A stretch of DNA of 52,018 nt, taken from positions 1 to 52,018 of the forward strand of contig CAJQKF010000006.1 in assembly GCA_905478855.1 (NCBI GenBank), in the 5' to 3' direction. Positions 37,498 to 46,107 of the stretch are shown piece by piece. The position numbers were made by a program, and so were the translations under genes. The notes under the pieces are model-generated. The model was not told the origin of the DNA and did no database searches. It saw only the letters and a program-made list of their open reading frames with translations. The stretch is from an uncultured Gammaproteobacteria bacterium. GTDB lineage: Bacteria > Pseudomonadota > Gammaproteobacteria > Arenicellales > CAJQKF01. How positions within the stretch are numbered: the stretch's first letter is position 1; the number at the start of each line of letters is the position of its first letter.

Positions 37498-39597
37498 ATG
37501 GAAAATTCTTTAGCGGTTGACTATCAACTACAAGAAAATATTGGTGTGATTCGAGTAAATAATCCGCCTGTAAATGCTATGTCTCAAGCTGTACGTATGG
37601 GCATAAAACAGGCTGTGGTAGAAGCTCAGTCAGATAATTGTCAGGCTATTCTTCTACTATGCGAAGGTAGAACATTTATTGCTGGGGCTGATATCAAAGA
37701 GTTTGGTAAGCCCGCTCTTGATCCGTCATTGTCGGATTTATTGGCGACTATTGAACAGTCGAGAAAATTGATAATAGCTGCAATTCACGGTACAGCATTA
37801 GGTGGTGGTTTTGAATTAGCCTTAACGTGTCATTACCGGTGTGCAATTTCTTCAGCTAAAGTAGGCTTGCCCGAGGTGAAACTAGGTTTGCTCCCGGGTG
37901 CCGGGGGTACTCAGCGTGCTTCCCGTTTAGCAGGCGTGGAGGCCGCTCTGGATTTAATATCCAATGGCAACCCTATTTCTGCTTCTAAAGCACTTACATT
38001 GAACCTAATAGATACTATTTTAGAGGGTGATTTAGCCGAGGCTTCCATTGCGTACGCGCAAAAACTTGTAGCAGATTTTGCACCTATAAAGCGTGTTAGC
38101 GATATAAATATAGAGAAAGATTCGATACCTACGGGGTTTCTGGATGATGCGCGTGCCAGATTTGAAAAACGTTTTCGCGGGCAACTTGCATTACAAAATA
38201 TCGTTAGTTGTATGGAAGCTGCGATTGAATTGCCCTTTGATGAGGGTTTAAGGAAAGAAAGGCAGTTATTTGTAGAGTGTATGCAATCCGATGCATCGGC
38301 GGCTATGCGCCATTTATTTTTTGCCGAGCGCAGCGCTGCAAAAGTTAAAGCTCTAGATAGAAGTATCTGTGCTCGTGAAATTCACACCGTTGGGATTATT
38401 GGTGGTGGCACCATGGGCGGGGGTATCGCTATGAACTTTGCTAATGCTGGTATCCCAGTCATCTTAATCGAAGTCGATGATTGTGGTGTGAATCGCGCAT
38501 TAAAAATTGTTGAACGAAATTATGGCATAACTGTTAGTAAAGGAAAGTTAAGTGAAGAACAGAAAGATCATTGTTTGTCACTAATTAGTGGAACAACGAA
38601 ATATGAAGAATTAGGTGATGTCGATCTAGTTATAGAGGCGGTTTACGAGAATCTTGATTTAAAGAAAAAGATTTTTGGTCGTCTTGATGAGGTTTGCCGG
38701 CCGGGGACAATTTTGGCGACCAACACCTCATATCAAGACATTGATCTGATCGCGAGTGCAACCGGGCGTCCCGAAGACGTGATCGGTATGCACTTTTTTA
38801 GTCCTGCCAATGTGATGAAATTATTGGAAGTTGTGCGGGGCTCGAAAACGGCGGATGACGTGATTTCTTCAGCTATGGGTGTGGCGAAGATTATTAAAAA
38901 GATTCCTGTGCTATCCGGTAATTGTTATGGCTTTATTGGAAATCGGATGCTCCGTTCTTACGTCAGCGAAACTCAGTCATGTCTGATTGAAGGTGCAGCA
39001 CCGGAGCAGATCGACGGTGTGATGGAGAATTTTGGAATGGCAATGGGGCCGCTAGCGGTTGGTGATTTGGCTGGTTTGGATATTGGGTATACGGCACGTA
39101 AGGCGTTGTCGCAAGAAAAAAAAGGCGCGCCTAAAACCTATTGCATTGCTGATGCATTAGTCGAAATGGGTCGTCTCGGGCAAAAATCTGGCTCTGGATA
39201 TTATCTATATGATCCGGAAACTCGTGGCCGTATGAATGACCCGGAAGTCCTAACTGTTATGCAACAGCAAGCTGAGAAGCTAGGGATCATAAGGAAACCT
39301 ATTTCGGATGAAGATGTACTTAATCGTTTGGTGTTCTCACTTATTAACGAGGGTGCAAAACTTCTTGAAGAAGGTATTGCTCAGCGCTCCAGCGATATCG
39401 ACGTAGTTTACGTTTTTGGTTATGGCTTTCCAAAATTTCGCGGTGGTCCTATGCAATATGCTGATACAGTTGGGCTAAAAAAAGTGTGTCATATTATTGA
39501 TGAATTCTACAATCAATATGAGACTCCAAATTGGGAGTGTGCCAGACTTTTGAAAAGCCTAGCGACTAAGGAACTTAATTTTTCTGCGTATACATAG
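37498..39597 (+). CDS. Bifunctional enoyl-CoA hydratase / 3-hydroxyacyl-CoA dehydrogenase
   Basis: A 699-residue FadB/FadJ-like multifunctional enzyme. Residues 1 to about 190 are a crotonase domain with both catalytic Glu positions: LGGGFELALTCHYR and VGLPEVKLGLLPGAGGTQR. The NAD-binding part begins near 297 with IIGGGTMGGGIAMNFANAG, the catalytic His is in GMHFFSPANVMKLLEVVRG, and two C-terminal 3HCDH domains follow, including YGFPKFRGGPMQYAD. No epimerase-type extension is evident. It would hydrate an enoyl-CoA and oxidise the 3-hydroxyacyl-CoA, handing the product to the thiolase upstream. It resembles the PaaC/FadJ-like single-polypeptide enzymes of specialised beta-oxidation clusters. 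Confidence 0.93.
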   Translation: MENSLAVDYQLQENIGVIRVNNPPVNAMSQAVRMGIKQAVVEAQSDNCQAILLLCEGRTFIAGADIKEFGKPALDPSLSDLLATIEQSRKLIIAAIHGTALGGGFELALTCHYRCAISSAKVGLPEVKLGLLPGAGGTQRASRLAGVEAALDLISNGNPISASKALTLNLIDTILEGDLAEASIAYAQKLVADFAPIKRVSDINIEKDSIPTGFLDDARARFEKRFRGQLALQNIVSCMEAAIELPFDEGLRKERQLFVECMQSDASAAMRHLFFAERSAAKVKALDRSICAREIHTVGIIGGGTMGGGIAMNFANAGIPVILIEVDDCGVNRALKIVERNYGITVSKGKLSEEQKDHCLSLISGTTKYEELGDVDLVIEAVYENLDLKKKIFGRLDEVCRPGTILATNTSYQDIDLIASATGRPEDVIGMHFFSPANVMKLLEVVRGSKTADDVISSAMGVAKIIKKIPVLSGNCYGFIGNRMLRSYVSETQSCLIEGAAPEQIDGVMENFGMAMGPLAVGDLAGLDIGYTARKALSQEKKGAPKTYCIADALVEMGRLGQKSGSGYYLYDPETRGRMNDPEVLTVMQQQAEKLGIIRKPISDEDVLNRLVFSLINEGAKLLEEGIAQRSSDIDVVYVFGYGFPKFRGGPMQYADTVGLKKVCHIIDEFYNQYETPNWECARLLKSLATKELNFSAYT

Positions 39598-39671
39598 CGT
39601 ACATATGAATTTCTAATTTTTTAACATGGTGTTTTTGACACGTTTTATATCCCGTCATTCCATATTGAATA

Positions 39672-41360
39672 ATGCAATCACGACATTTTAAATTTTGGCC
39701 AAAGGGAAAACCGTATACGCTTCCTTCGTTAGATTGTTCAGTCCTTGAGAATTTATTACGTTCTGCTGAGCGTTATACTGATCACGCTGCAATAATATAT
39801 TACGATTCTCCAATCAGCTATCGTGATTTGCGTGATCAGTCTTTGAGTTTGGGTTTCTTTTTAAAATCTCAGTTCAATGTTGAGACGGGGGATCGGGTAT
39901 TGTTATACATGCAAAATTCCCCTCAGTTCGTTATTGGGTACTATGGAATTCTTGCCGCTGGTGCCGTGGTGGTTCCGGTAAATCCGATGAATAAATCCGC
40001 TGAACTCGAGTATATGATTTCGGATACACACGCTGAGGTGATGCTTGCCGGACAAGAAGTGGTCAATTTTGCGTTGCCATTACTAAAAACCACTTCACTG
40101 AAGAAGATAATATACACAAATTACGCAGACTACTTGTTACACGATACGGACCTTGAATTACCTTCAGAAGTAACGCAAACGCGAAAGTCTTTTGCGTTAT
40201 CGGAGTTGATTGACTGGCAAAACACTGTCCACGGCAATGCGCAGCCTCCAACACAGTTTTCTAAACTCGATGACTGGTGTGTTATCCCCTATAGCTCGGG
40301 ATCTACAGGACAGCCCAGAGGCTGTATTCATTCGAATAGAACGGTGAATGCGAATATTAGTGCTTATGCAAATTGGCGATCACTAGCAAAAAATGCCCCT
40401 ATACTTGCATCACTTCCGCTATTTCATGTTACTGGAATGCAAAACTCGATGAATGTAACTATTTACAGCGGCGGAACGATAGTGCTGATGACCCGTTGGA
40501 ACAGTGCTGTTGCGGCGAAACTAATTCAACGCTACAAAATAGTGCAGTGGCGGGCAATTTCAACCATGATTATCGATTTCGTTTCGAGTATCAAAATAAG
40601 CAATTACGATTTATCTAGCTTGGAGTTTATCGGTGGCGGTGGTGCACAATTACCATCTACTGTTGCAGAAAAACTTAAACGGTTAACAGCGCTCGAAGCT
40701 ATAGATGGTTATGGCTTAACCGAAAGTATGGCCGCTCTGCATATAAATCCGCCTCATGCGCCGAAGACACAATGTTTAGGTATTCCTTTGTTTGGTGTAG
40801 ATACAAAAATTATTAATCCGCAGACGCATTTGGAGTTAGGTGTCGGCGAAATAGGGGAGATTATTTCCCGTGGACCGCAAATTTTTCTCGGGTATCTAGG
40901 TGACAACGAAGCAACGAAGAATGCGTTTATAAACATTGATCGCAAACGGTATTTTCGAACCGGTGATCTGGGATATTATGATGAAGACGGATACTATTTT
41001 TACGTAGACCGACTAAAGAGAATGATCAATGTTTCCGGATTTAAAGTCTGGCCTACAGAAATTGAATCCATATTACATAAACATCCAGATATTCGTGAAG
41101 TCTGCGTAATCGCTAAAACTGATAGCCGGCAAGGGGAAACTGTGAAAGCTTTAATTGTACTTGAGGATAATGTACAGCTTTGTGCAGAAACTATTAAAGA
41201 GTGGTGCCATACAAAAATGGCAAGTTATAAAGTACCTCGTGCCTATAAATTTGTAGAATCTTTACCACGATCAGGCTCAGGAAAACTAGAATGGCGGAAA
41301 ATACAGGAAAAAGAAAACTGTTCTGATCTAGTAGAAAATCTACTTGACGCAATTTATTGA
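39672..41360 (+). CDS. Long- or medium-chain-like fatty acid CoA ligase (AMP-forming)
   Basis: A 562-residue ANL acyl-CoA synthetase. P loop YSSGSTGQPRGC (a variant of SSGTTGxPKG), A5 motif IDGYGLTESMAALH, hinge RTGDLGYYDEDGYYFYVDRLKRMINVSG and the catalytic Lys in SGSGKLEWRKI. The pattern is that of medium/long-chain FadD-like ligases. It lies 74 bp after the FadB-like gene and 12 bp before the ACAD11-like gene, in one transcription unit. It differs from the ligase at 29920-31566 and may take another chain length or intermediate. Confidence 0.9.
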   Translation: MQSRHFKFWPKGKPYTLPSLDCSVLENLLRSAERYTDHAAIIYYDSPISYRDLRDQSLSLGFFLKSQFNVETGDRVLLYMQNSPQFVIGYYGILAAGAVVVPVNPMNKSAELEYMISDTHAEVMLAGQEVVNFALPLLKTTSLKKIIYTNYADYLLHDTDLELPSEVTQTRKSFALSELIDWQNTVHGNAQPPTQFSKLDDWCVIPYSSGSTGQPRGCIHSNRTVNANISAYANWRSLAKNAPILASLPLFHVTGMQNSMNVTIYSGGTIVLMTRWNSAVAAKLIQRYKIVQWRAISTMIIDFVSSIKISNYDLSSLEFIGGGGAQLPSTVAEKLKRLTALEAIDGYGLTESMAALHINPPHAPKTQCLGIPLFGVDTKIINPQTHLELGVGEIGEIISRGPQIFLGYLGDNEATKNAFINIDRKRYFRTGDLGYYDEDGYYFYVDRLKRMINVSGFKVWPTEIESILHKHPDIREVCVIAKTDSRQGETVKALIVLEDNVQLCAETIKEWCHTKMASYKVPRAYKFVESLPRSGSGKLEWRKIQEKENCSDLVENLLDAIY

Positions 41361-41372
41361 GGATAGAAAAAA

Positions 41373-42602
41373 TTGTTTGAATATTCAAAGAAATCCCAAG
41401 CATTTCAGAAACAGCTGGGCAGTTTTATGGATCAGCATGTTTACCCCAACGAGCATGTATACGAAGAGCAGTTAAATAACTCAAAGGACCGTTTTTCCTC
41501 TTTGCCATTAATGGATGAGTTAAAGGATAAGGCGCGAGAGGCCGGGCTGTGGAACTTGTTTATCCCTTTAAAGTATGCTGAATTTAGCGATCATGGTGGA
41601 TTGTCAAATATCGATTACTATCCACTGGCTGAAATGATGGGTCGGGTTCGATGGAGCGCAGAAGCATTTAATTGCAGCGCCCCAGATACGGGCAATATGG
41701 AAGTATTAATGAAATACGCTACGCCGGCGCAGCAGGCAGAGTGGCTGCTGCCGCTACTAGACGGGAAGATTCGATCTAGTTATGCCATGACAGAACCTCA
41801 GGTTGCATCCAGCGATGCGACGAACATAGAGTTGCAAATTACTCGTGACGGAGACAACTTAGTTCTCAATGGTAGAAAATGGTGGACAACAGGAGCGCCG
41901 AATGAATATGCGCAGTTAATTATCGTTATGGGTAAAACGGATCCATCAAACGCTGATCGACATAAGCAGCAATCCCAAGTTCTGGTTCCGAAGAACACAC
42001 CCGGTGTTGATGTGATCCGTTCATTAACGACGTTAGGTTATGATCATGCACCCCGTGGTCACGCTGAAATACAATTTACGAATGTTCGTGTGCCCGCAGT
42101 AAATATGCTGCTTGGCGAAAATAGGGGATTCGAAATCGCCCAAGGAAGGCTTGGACCTGGACGTATGCATCATTGCATGCGTCTGATTGGTGCAGCGCAA
42201 CGCGCACTAGAATTTGCATGTGAGCGGGTTGCTTTCCGAAGTGCCTTCGGTCGAGAGCTTAGCAAAAACCAATCTGTACGCGAAGATATTGCCAAGAGTT
42301 TTTCAGAAATTGAGATGGCAAGATTACTGGTACTTAAAACCTGTGAAGAAATGGATAGAGTTGGTGCGCAGGCCGCACGAGACATGATTGCAGCAAGCAA
42401 AATTAGTGTGCCTACCATGATGCAGACCATCATTGATCGTTGCATACAAATGCACGGTGCTGGAGGATTAAGCGGTGACTACTTTATGGCAGAAGCGTTT
42501 AACTATGCCAGATACTGTCGTTTGGCCGATGGACCGGATCAGGTGCATCAAATGGCATTGGGGAAACGAATAATCCAAAGATTTAGTGTCGAATCGGCAT
42601 AA
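41373..42602 (+). CDS. Acyl-CoA dehydrogenase, ACAD11-like
   Basis: A 409-residue acyl-CoA dehydrogenase of the ACAD10/11-like group (LvaC-like). Seen: SYAMTEPQVASSDATNI, LNGRKWWTTGAPN, VMGKTDPSNADRHKQQSQVLVP, GYDHAPRGHAEIQF and GFEIAQGRLGPGRMHHCMRLIGAAQRAL, all typical of ACAD11. Near the C terminus the base-containing motif is RLADGPDQVHQ, with Asp where most ACADs have Glu. TTG start with GAGGA about ten bases upstream, just after the ligase stop. Family knowledge: ACAD11-type enzymes work with a separate or fused kinase on 4-phosphoacyl-CoA, and the kinase-like gene is at 24669-25742. Confidence 0.85.
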   Translation: MFEYSKKSQAFQKQLGSFMDQHVYPNEHVYEEQLNNSKDRFSSLPLMDELKDKAREAGLWNLFIPLKYAEFSDHGGLSNIDYYPLAEMMGRVRWSAEAFNCSAPDTGNMEVLMKYATPAQQAEWLLPLLDGKIRSSYAMTEPQVASSDATNIELQITRDGDNLVLNGRKWWTTGAPNEYAQLIIVMGKTDPSNADRHKQQSQVLVPKNTPGVDVIRSLTTLGYDHAPRGHAEIQFTNVRVPAVNMLLGENRGFEIAQGRLGPGRMHHCMRLIGAAQRALEFACERVAFRSAFGRELSKNQSVREDIAKSFSEIEMARLLVLKTCEEMDRVGAQAARDMIAASKISVPTMMQTIIDRCIQMHGAGGLSGDYFMAEAFNYARYCRLADGPDQVHQMALGKRIIQRFSVESA

Positions 42603-42730
42603 GATTTAAATTTCTTAAATCTATATTATTCTGATAAATGTGAGTTCTGAAATGATTTTGAACAGGCGGTAGTAACGACTGTACTATTTAGTAAAAAAAA
42701 AGGTGTTTTTGTTAGATCTTTAGAAGAAAG

Positions 42731-42761
42731 GCGACCCAACAAAATAGGTGTTAAGGGTCGC
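42731..42761. terminator. Bidirectional terminator between convergent units
   Basis: GCGACCC at 42731-42737 pairs with GGGTCGC at 42755-42761, extended inward by AACA/TGTT. T-rich sequence follows on both strands (ACTATTTCTTTT on plus, CTTTCTTCT on minus). It lies between the ACAD11-like gene (ends 42602) and the convergent flavoprotein gene (ends 42796), so it can end both transcripts. The other bases of this 193-bp gap show no gene. Confidence 0.8.
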
Positions 42762-42795
42762 ACTATTTCTTTTCAGACTACCATAAGAGGAAATG

Positions 42796-45228
42796 TTAGG
42801 CCTTTACTCTATTCATATGCGGATCATAAAGCGCAGTTAACGTAACCTGGGCAGGTACTCGCTCTGTCGCGACTTCCAGTTCGTAGTCTCCCAACAAAAT
42901 ATAGCTATTATTGATGATCTGATCACTGCGAACATAGCCCATGCCAATACTCTTATCAATCGTATGCCCATATCCCCCAGATGATAACCAACCGCACCGT
43001 TCACCATTTCGATAGATTGTTTCGCGACCCGTTAAAATCATATCGCCATCACAGGTGAACGTAGCCAGTATCTTTTTTAGTCCATTTTTCCTTTGTTTTT
43101 GAAGTGCATCTCGACCTTTAAATAAGATGTTCGACTTCATCTTTACGGCCCAAGACAAGCCTGCCTCATCCGGTGTGTGGTCCGGCCCGATGTCGGTACT
43201 CCAGGCACGAAAACCTTTCTCCAGCCGAAGTGTCTCTATAGAACGATATCCGGCGTTAAGTAATCCTTTTGGGGCACCCACTGCATGTAGCGCCTCGTAA
43301 ACTGTTTGAGCATATTCGCTTGGTAAATGCAGCTCCCAGCCTAGTTCTCCGACATAAGTAATACGCATGGCCAGAACTGGACAGCCACCGATACCTATGT
43401 GCTGTGCCTGACCAAAAGGGAATGCCTTATGGCTGAGGTCATTATTCGTACATGCGCTTAAAATCTCTCGTGCTTTTGGTCCAAACAAAGACAATACCGC
43501 GTTCGACGATGTGACTTCTACAAGTTGTGCGTTCATCCCCTTGGGGATATTTCGAGTAATCCAGTCGAAATCATGTGTAGCGTATCCTGTTCCAGTGACA
43601 ATGTAATACTCATTGATCGCCGTGCGCACACAGGTAACGTCACATTCAATACCGCCGTTATCGTTCAGCATTTGCGTGTAGATAATAGAACCAACAGGTT
43701 TATCAACTCGGTTGGCGGCGATCCAACTCAGTGCTGCCTCTGCATCGGGTCCTTTAAGCACAAATTTTGCGAACGAGGTTTGATCAAACAATACAGCGGC
43801 CTCACGTGCGGCTTTATGTTCACGGCCTACCGGTACATGCCAGTTTGGACGTTCAAATGTATAGATATCGTGCGCCATCTCGCCGGTGTGGGCAAACCAG
43901 TTCGGTCGCTCCCAACCAAGTTTCTCGCCAAACACGGCGCCCGCATCTTTTAGAGTGTTGTAAAGTGGTGAGCGTCTACACGGCCGACCACTTTGATGTT
44001 CTTCTGACGGCCATGCCATGGTGTAGTGCTTTCCATAGGCCTCCATCGTTCGCATTCGCACCCAGTCAGTATCTTGATGGGGGCGACCAAAACGACGAAT
44101 GTCAACCGGCCACAGATCATAAGGTGGGTTGCCCGTAGAAACCCATTCGGCTAACGCCATTCCAGCACCGCCTCCGGATGCAATGCCGAACGCATTAAAC
44201 CCTGCTCCAATAAACACATTATCTATCTCTGGGGCTTGTCCTAGAATGAAGTTTCCGTCAGGTGTGAAACTTTCCGGCCCATTGATTAGTTGCTTAACAC
44301 CGACCTCTGCCAATTTCGGAACACGGGGTAAGCTCAGCTCTACAAGTTGCTCAAAGTGGTCAAAATTACTTTCCAATAATTGAAAATCAAATGGATCCGG
44401 AATACCATTTTTCGCCCATGGTATGCCGTTGGGTTCGTAGCCTCCCATCACAAGTCCACCCACTTCTTCTTTGTAATAAGTAAGACGATCCGGATCGCGC
44501 AAGGTTGGCAGGTTTTTGGCCACACCAAAAGGCTCGGTAATCATATATTGATGTTCAACCGAAACGAGTGGTACATTCACACCGATTTGTGCAGCCAGTT
44601 CTCGTGTCCATTGACCACAACACAATACCAGTTTTTCGCAGTTTATATCGCCACCCGCTGTGCGAACACCTTTAATTTTTCCCGCCTCGACCAAAATTTT
44701 AGTAACCGGTGTTTTTTCAACTAGTTTTGCCCCGGCACTACGTGCACCTTTGGCTAATGCCTGCGTTATATCTGACGGACTGGCTTGACCATCGGTTGGC
44801 AGAAAAGCTGCTCCAACTACGTCACTGATATCCATCAGCGGCCAGAGATCCTGAGCTTCTTGTGGTGTTAACAGTTGCATATCGAGCCCGAATGAATGCG
44901 CGGTAGTTGCTTGACGTTTTACTTCCGTCCACCGTTCTTGGTTACACGCCAGTCTCAATCCACCATTCATCTTCCATCCTGTGGCCAAGCCGGTTTCTGC
45001 TTCGAGTTTGTTATAAAGCTCTATCGAGTAACCCAGTAGTTGCGTGATATTCGCACTCGATCGTAATTGGCCAACTAGGCCGGCAGCATGCCAAGTTGAA
45101 CCCGAGGTAAGCTCGGCTTTTTCAAGTAGTAGCACTTCGCAGCCCATTTTGGCAAGATGATATGCGGTAGAACAGCCAACAATTCCGCCACCAACGACGA
45201 TAATTTTAGAACAAGCAGGAAGTGTCAT
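42796..45228 (-). CDS. Dimethylglycine/sarcosine dehydrogenase-like flavoprotein
   Basis: An 810-residue flavoenzyme. The N-terminal FAD domain has IIVVGGGIVGCSTAYHLAKMG and TSGSTWHAAG, where His47 is the position of the covalent FAD link in dimethylglycine and sarcosine dehydrogenases. An FAO_M linker and a C-terminal GcvT-type tetrahydrofolate-binding domain (from about residue 430) follow, with IGPDHTPDEAGLSW and the ending VPAQVTLTALYDPHMNRVKA. The family oxidatively demethylates N-methyl glycines and passes formaldehyde to folate. I start at the ATG at 45228, seven bases after the kinase stop. Last gene of the importer operon, so its substrate should be what the transporter brings in or its product. 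Confidence 0.88.
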   Translation of the reverse strand: MTLPACSKIIVVGGGIVGCSTAYHLAKMGCEVLLLEKAELTSGSTWHAAGLVGQLRSSANITQLLGYSIELYNKLEAETGLATGWKMNGGLRLACNQERWTEVKRQATTAHSFGLDMQLLTPQEAQDLWPLMDISDVVGAAFLPTDGQASPSDITQALAKGARSAGAKLVEKTPVTKILVEAGKIKGVRTAGGDINCEKLVLCCGQWTRELAAQIGVNVPLVSVEHQYMITEPFGVAKNLPTLRDPDRLTYYKEEVGGLVMGGYEPNGIPWAKNGIPDPFDFQLLESNFDHFEQLVELSLPRVPKLAEVGVKQLINGPESFTPDGNFILGQAPEIDNVFIGAGFNAFGIASGGGAGMALAEWVSTGNPPYDLWPVDIRRFGRPHQDTDWVRMRTMEAYGKHYTMAWPSEEHQSGRPCRRSPLYNTLKDAGAVFGEKLGWERPNWFAHTGEMAHDIYTFERPNWHVPVGREHKAAREAAVLFDQTSFAKFVLKGPDAEAALSWIAANRVDKPVGSIIYTQMLNDNGGIECDVTCVRTAINEYYIVTGTGYATHDFDWITRNIPKGMNAQLVEVTSSNAVLSLFGPKAREILSACTNNDLSHKAFPFGQAQHIGIGGCPVLAMRITYVGELGWELHLPSEYAQTVYEALHAVGAPKGLLNAGYRSIETLRLEKGFRAWSTDIGPDHTPDEAGLSWAVKMKSNILFKGRDALQKQRKNGLKKILATFTCDGDMILTGRETIYRNGERCGWLSSGGYGHTIDKSIGMGYVRSDQIINNSYILLGDYELEVATERVPAQVTLTALYDPHMNRVKA

Positions 45229-45235
45229 AACAGTC

Positions 45236-46105
45236 TCATGTATTTGCAAAATCATTAAGGGCAACTCGTAACCGAGCAAGGTTTTCTGCAGTGTAATCAG
45301 CGTAGTCGAAGTCAATTTTAGAGTGTTGTTCAGAGACCATAGACCATAAGGTCTCGCGCATGAGTGATGCGCACTTCATCGCTTGATAAGGTCGCCAATT
45401 TGTTTCGGAATTGTCAGAAAAATATTGTTCTAACATCCCGTGCTCTTGCTGTTCAGATAACCCATTATTACCGGCGAGACCGGCCAAATCAAAAAGGGGT
45501 GTGTTAAAGCCACCGTATTCCCAATCGATTAGCCAAAGTCGCTCACCGTCGTCCATGATGTTAGCGGCAAGTAGGTCGTTATGACCAATAACTAGATTAA
45601 CCGGGCCCGTTGCAGCCGCTAATTTATCCTGTTCTGCCATCAGCTCAGGTAGTAGCGTAGTGTGATTTGTGCCTTGTGCTAGTAGGCGAGTTACGTAAGT
45701 GCGATTAACTTGATAAGGCCAAAAGGTAAGTATCGGAGAGATTAAATGACTTCCCAAATTTCTATGGACTGATGCAACTAAATCTATAGTGCGGGTTAAA
45801 TTAGCAGGATCGCGTACATCTTCCTCGCTAAACGTTCTCGCTTCTAAAAAATCTAGAACTAACACGCCTGGCTCGTGATACACCACAGCTGGCGATATAC
45901 CTGCAGCTTCCGCAGCCTGACTTAATGCTAGCTCGTTCCAACGCATGACGCCATGCTCCGGAATATCGTCACCTATCCTTACCACATAGCGATTAGTTCC
46001 GTCGCGAACGGTAAAATTCAAATTAGTAATGCCGCCACCCAAGGGCTGAATTTCAGTGGCATTTGAGAAGCAATTCAATTGTTCTATACGAGTAACAGTA
46101 TTCAC
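45236..46105 (-). CDS. Choline-kinase/APH-fold phosphotransferase
   Basis: A 289-residue kinase of the choline/ethanolamine kinase (LicA-like) and APH fold. Seen: GGGITNLNFTVRDGTNRYVVRI nucleotide loop with the ATP-binding Arg region, WNELALSQAAEAAGISP, the catalytic IGHNDLLAANIM (His175, Asp177) and IDWEYGGFNTPLFDLA with metal Asp194. GTG start (46105) directly after the permease stop. Family members phosphorylate choline or related amino alcohols. In this operon, between a glycine-betaine-type importer and a demethylating flavoprotein, it may act on an imported hydroxylated amine. The name choline kinase is a family-level call only. Confidence 0.82.
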   Translation of the reverse strand: MNTVTRIEQLNCFSNATEIQPLGGGITNLNFTVRDGTNRYVVRIGDDIPEHGVMRWNELALSQAAEAAGISPAVVYHEPGVLVLDFLEARTFSEEDVRDPANLTRTIDLVASVHRNLGSHLISPILTFWPYQVNRTYVTRLLAQGTNHTTLLPELMAEQDKLAAATGPVNLVIGHNDLLAANIMDDGERLWLIDWEYGGFNTPLFDLAGLAGNNGLSEQQEHGMLEQYFSDNSETNWRPYQAMKCASLMRETLWSMVSEQHSKIDFDYADYTAENLARLRVALNDFANT

Positions 46106-46107
46106 AT

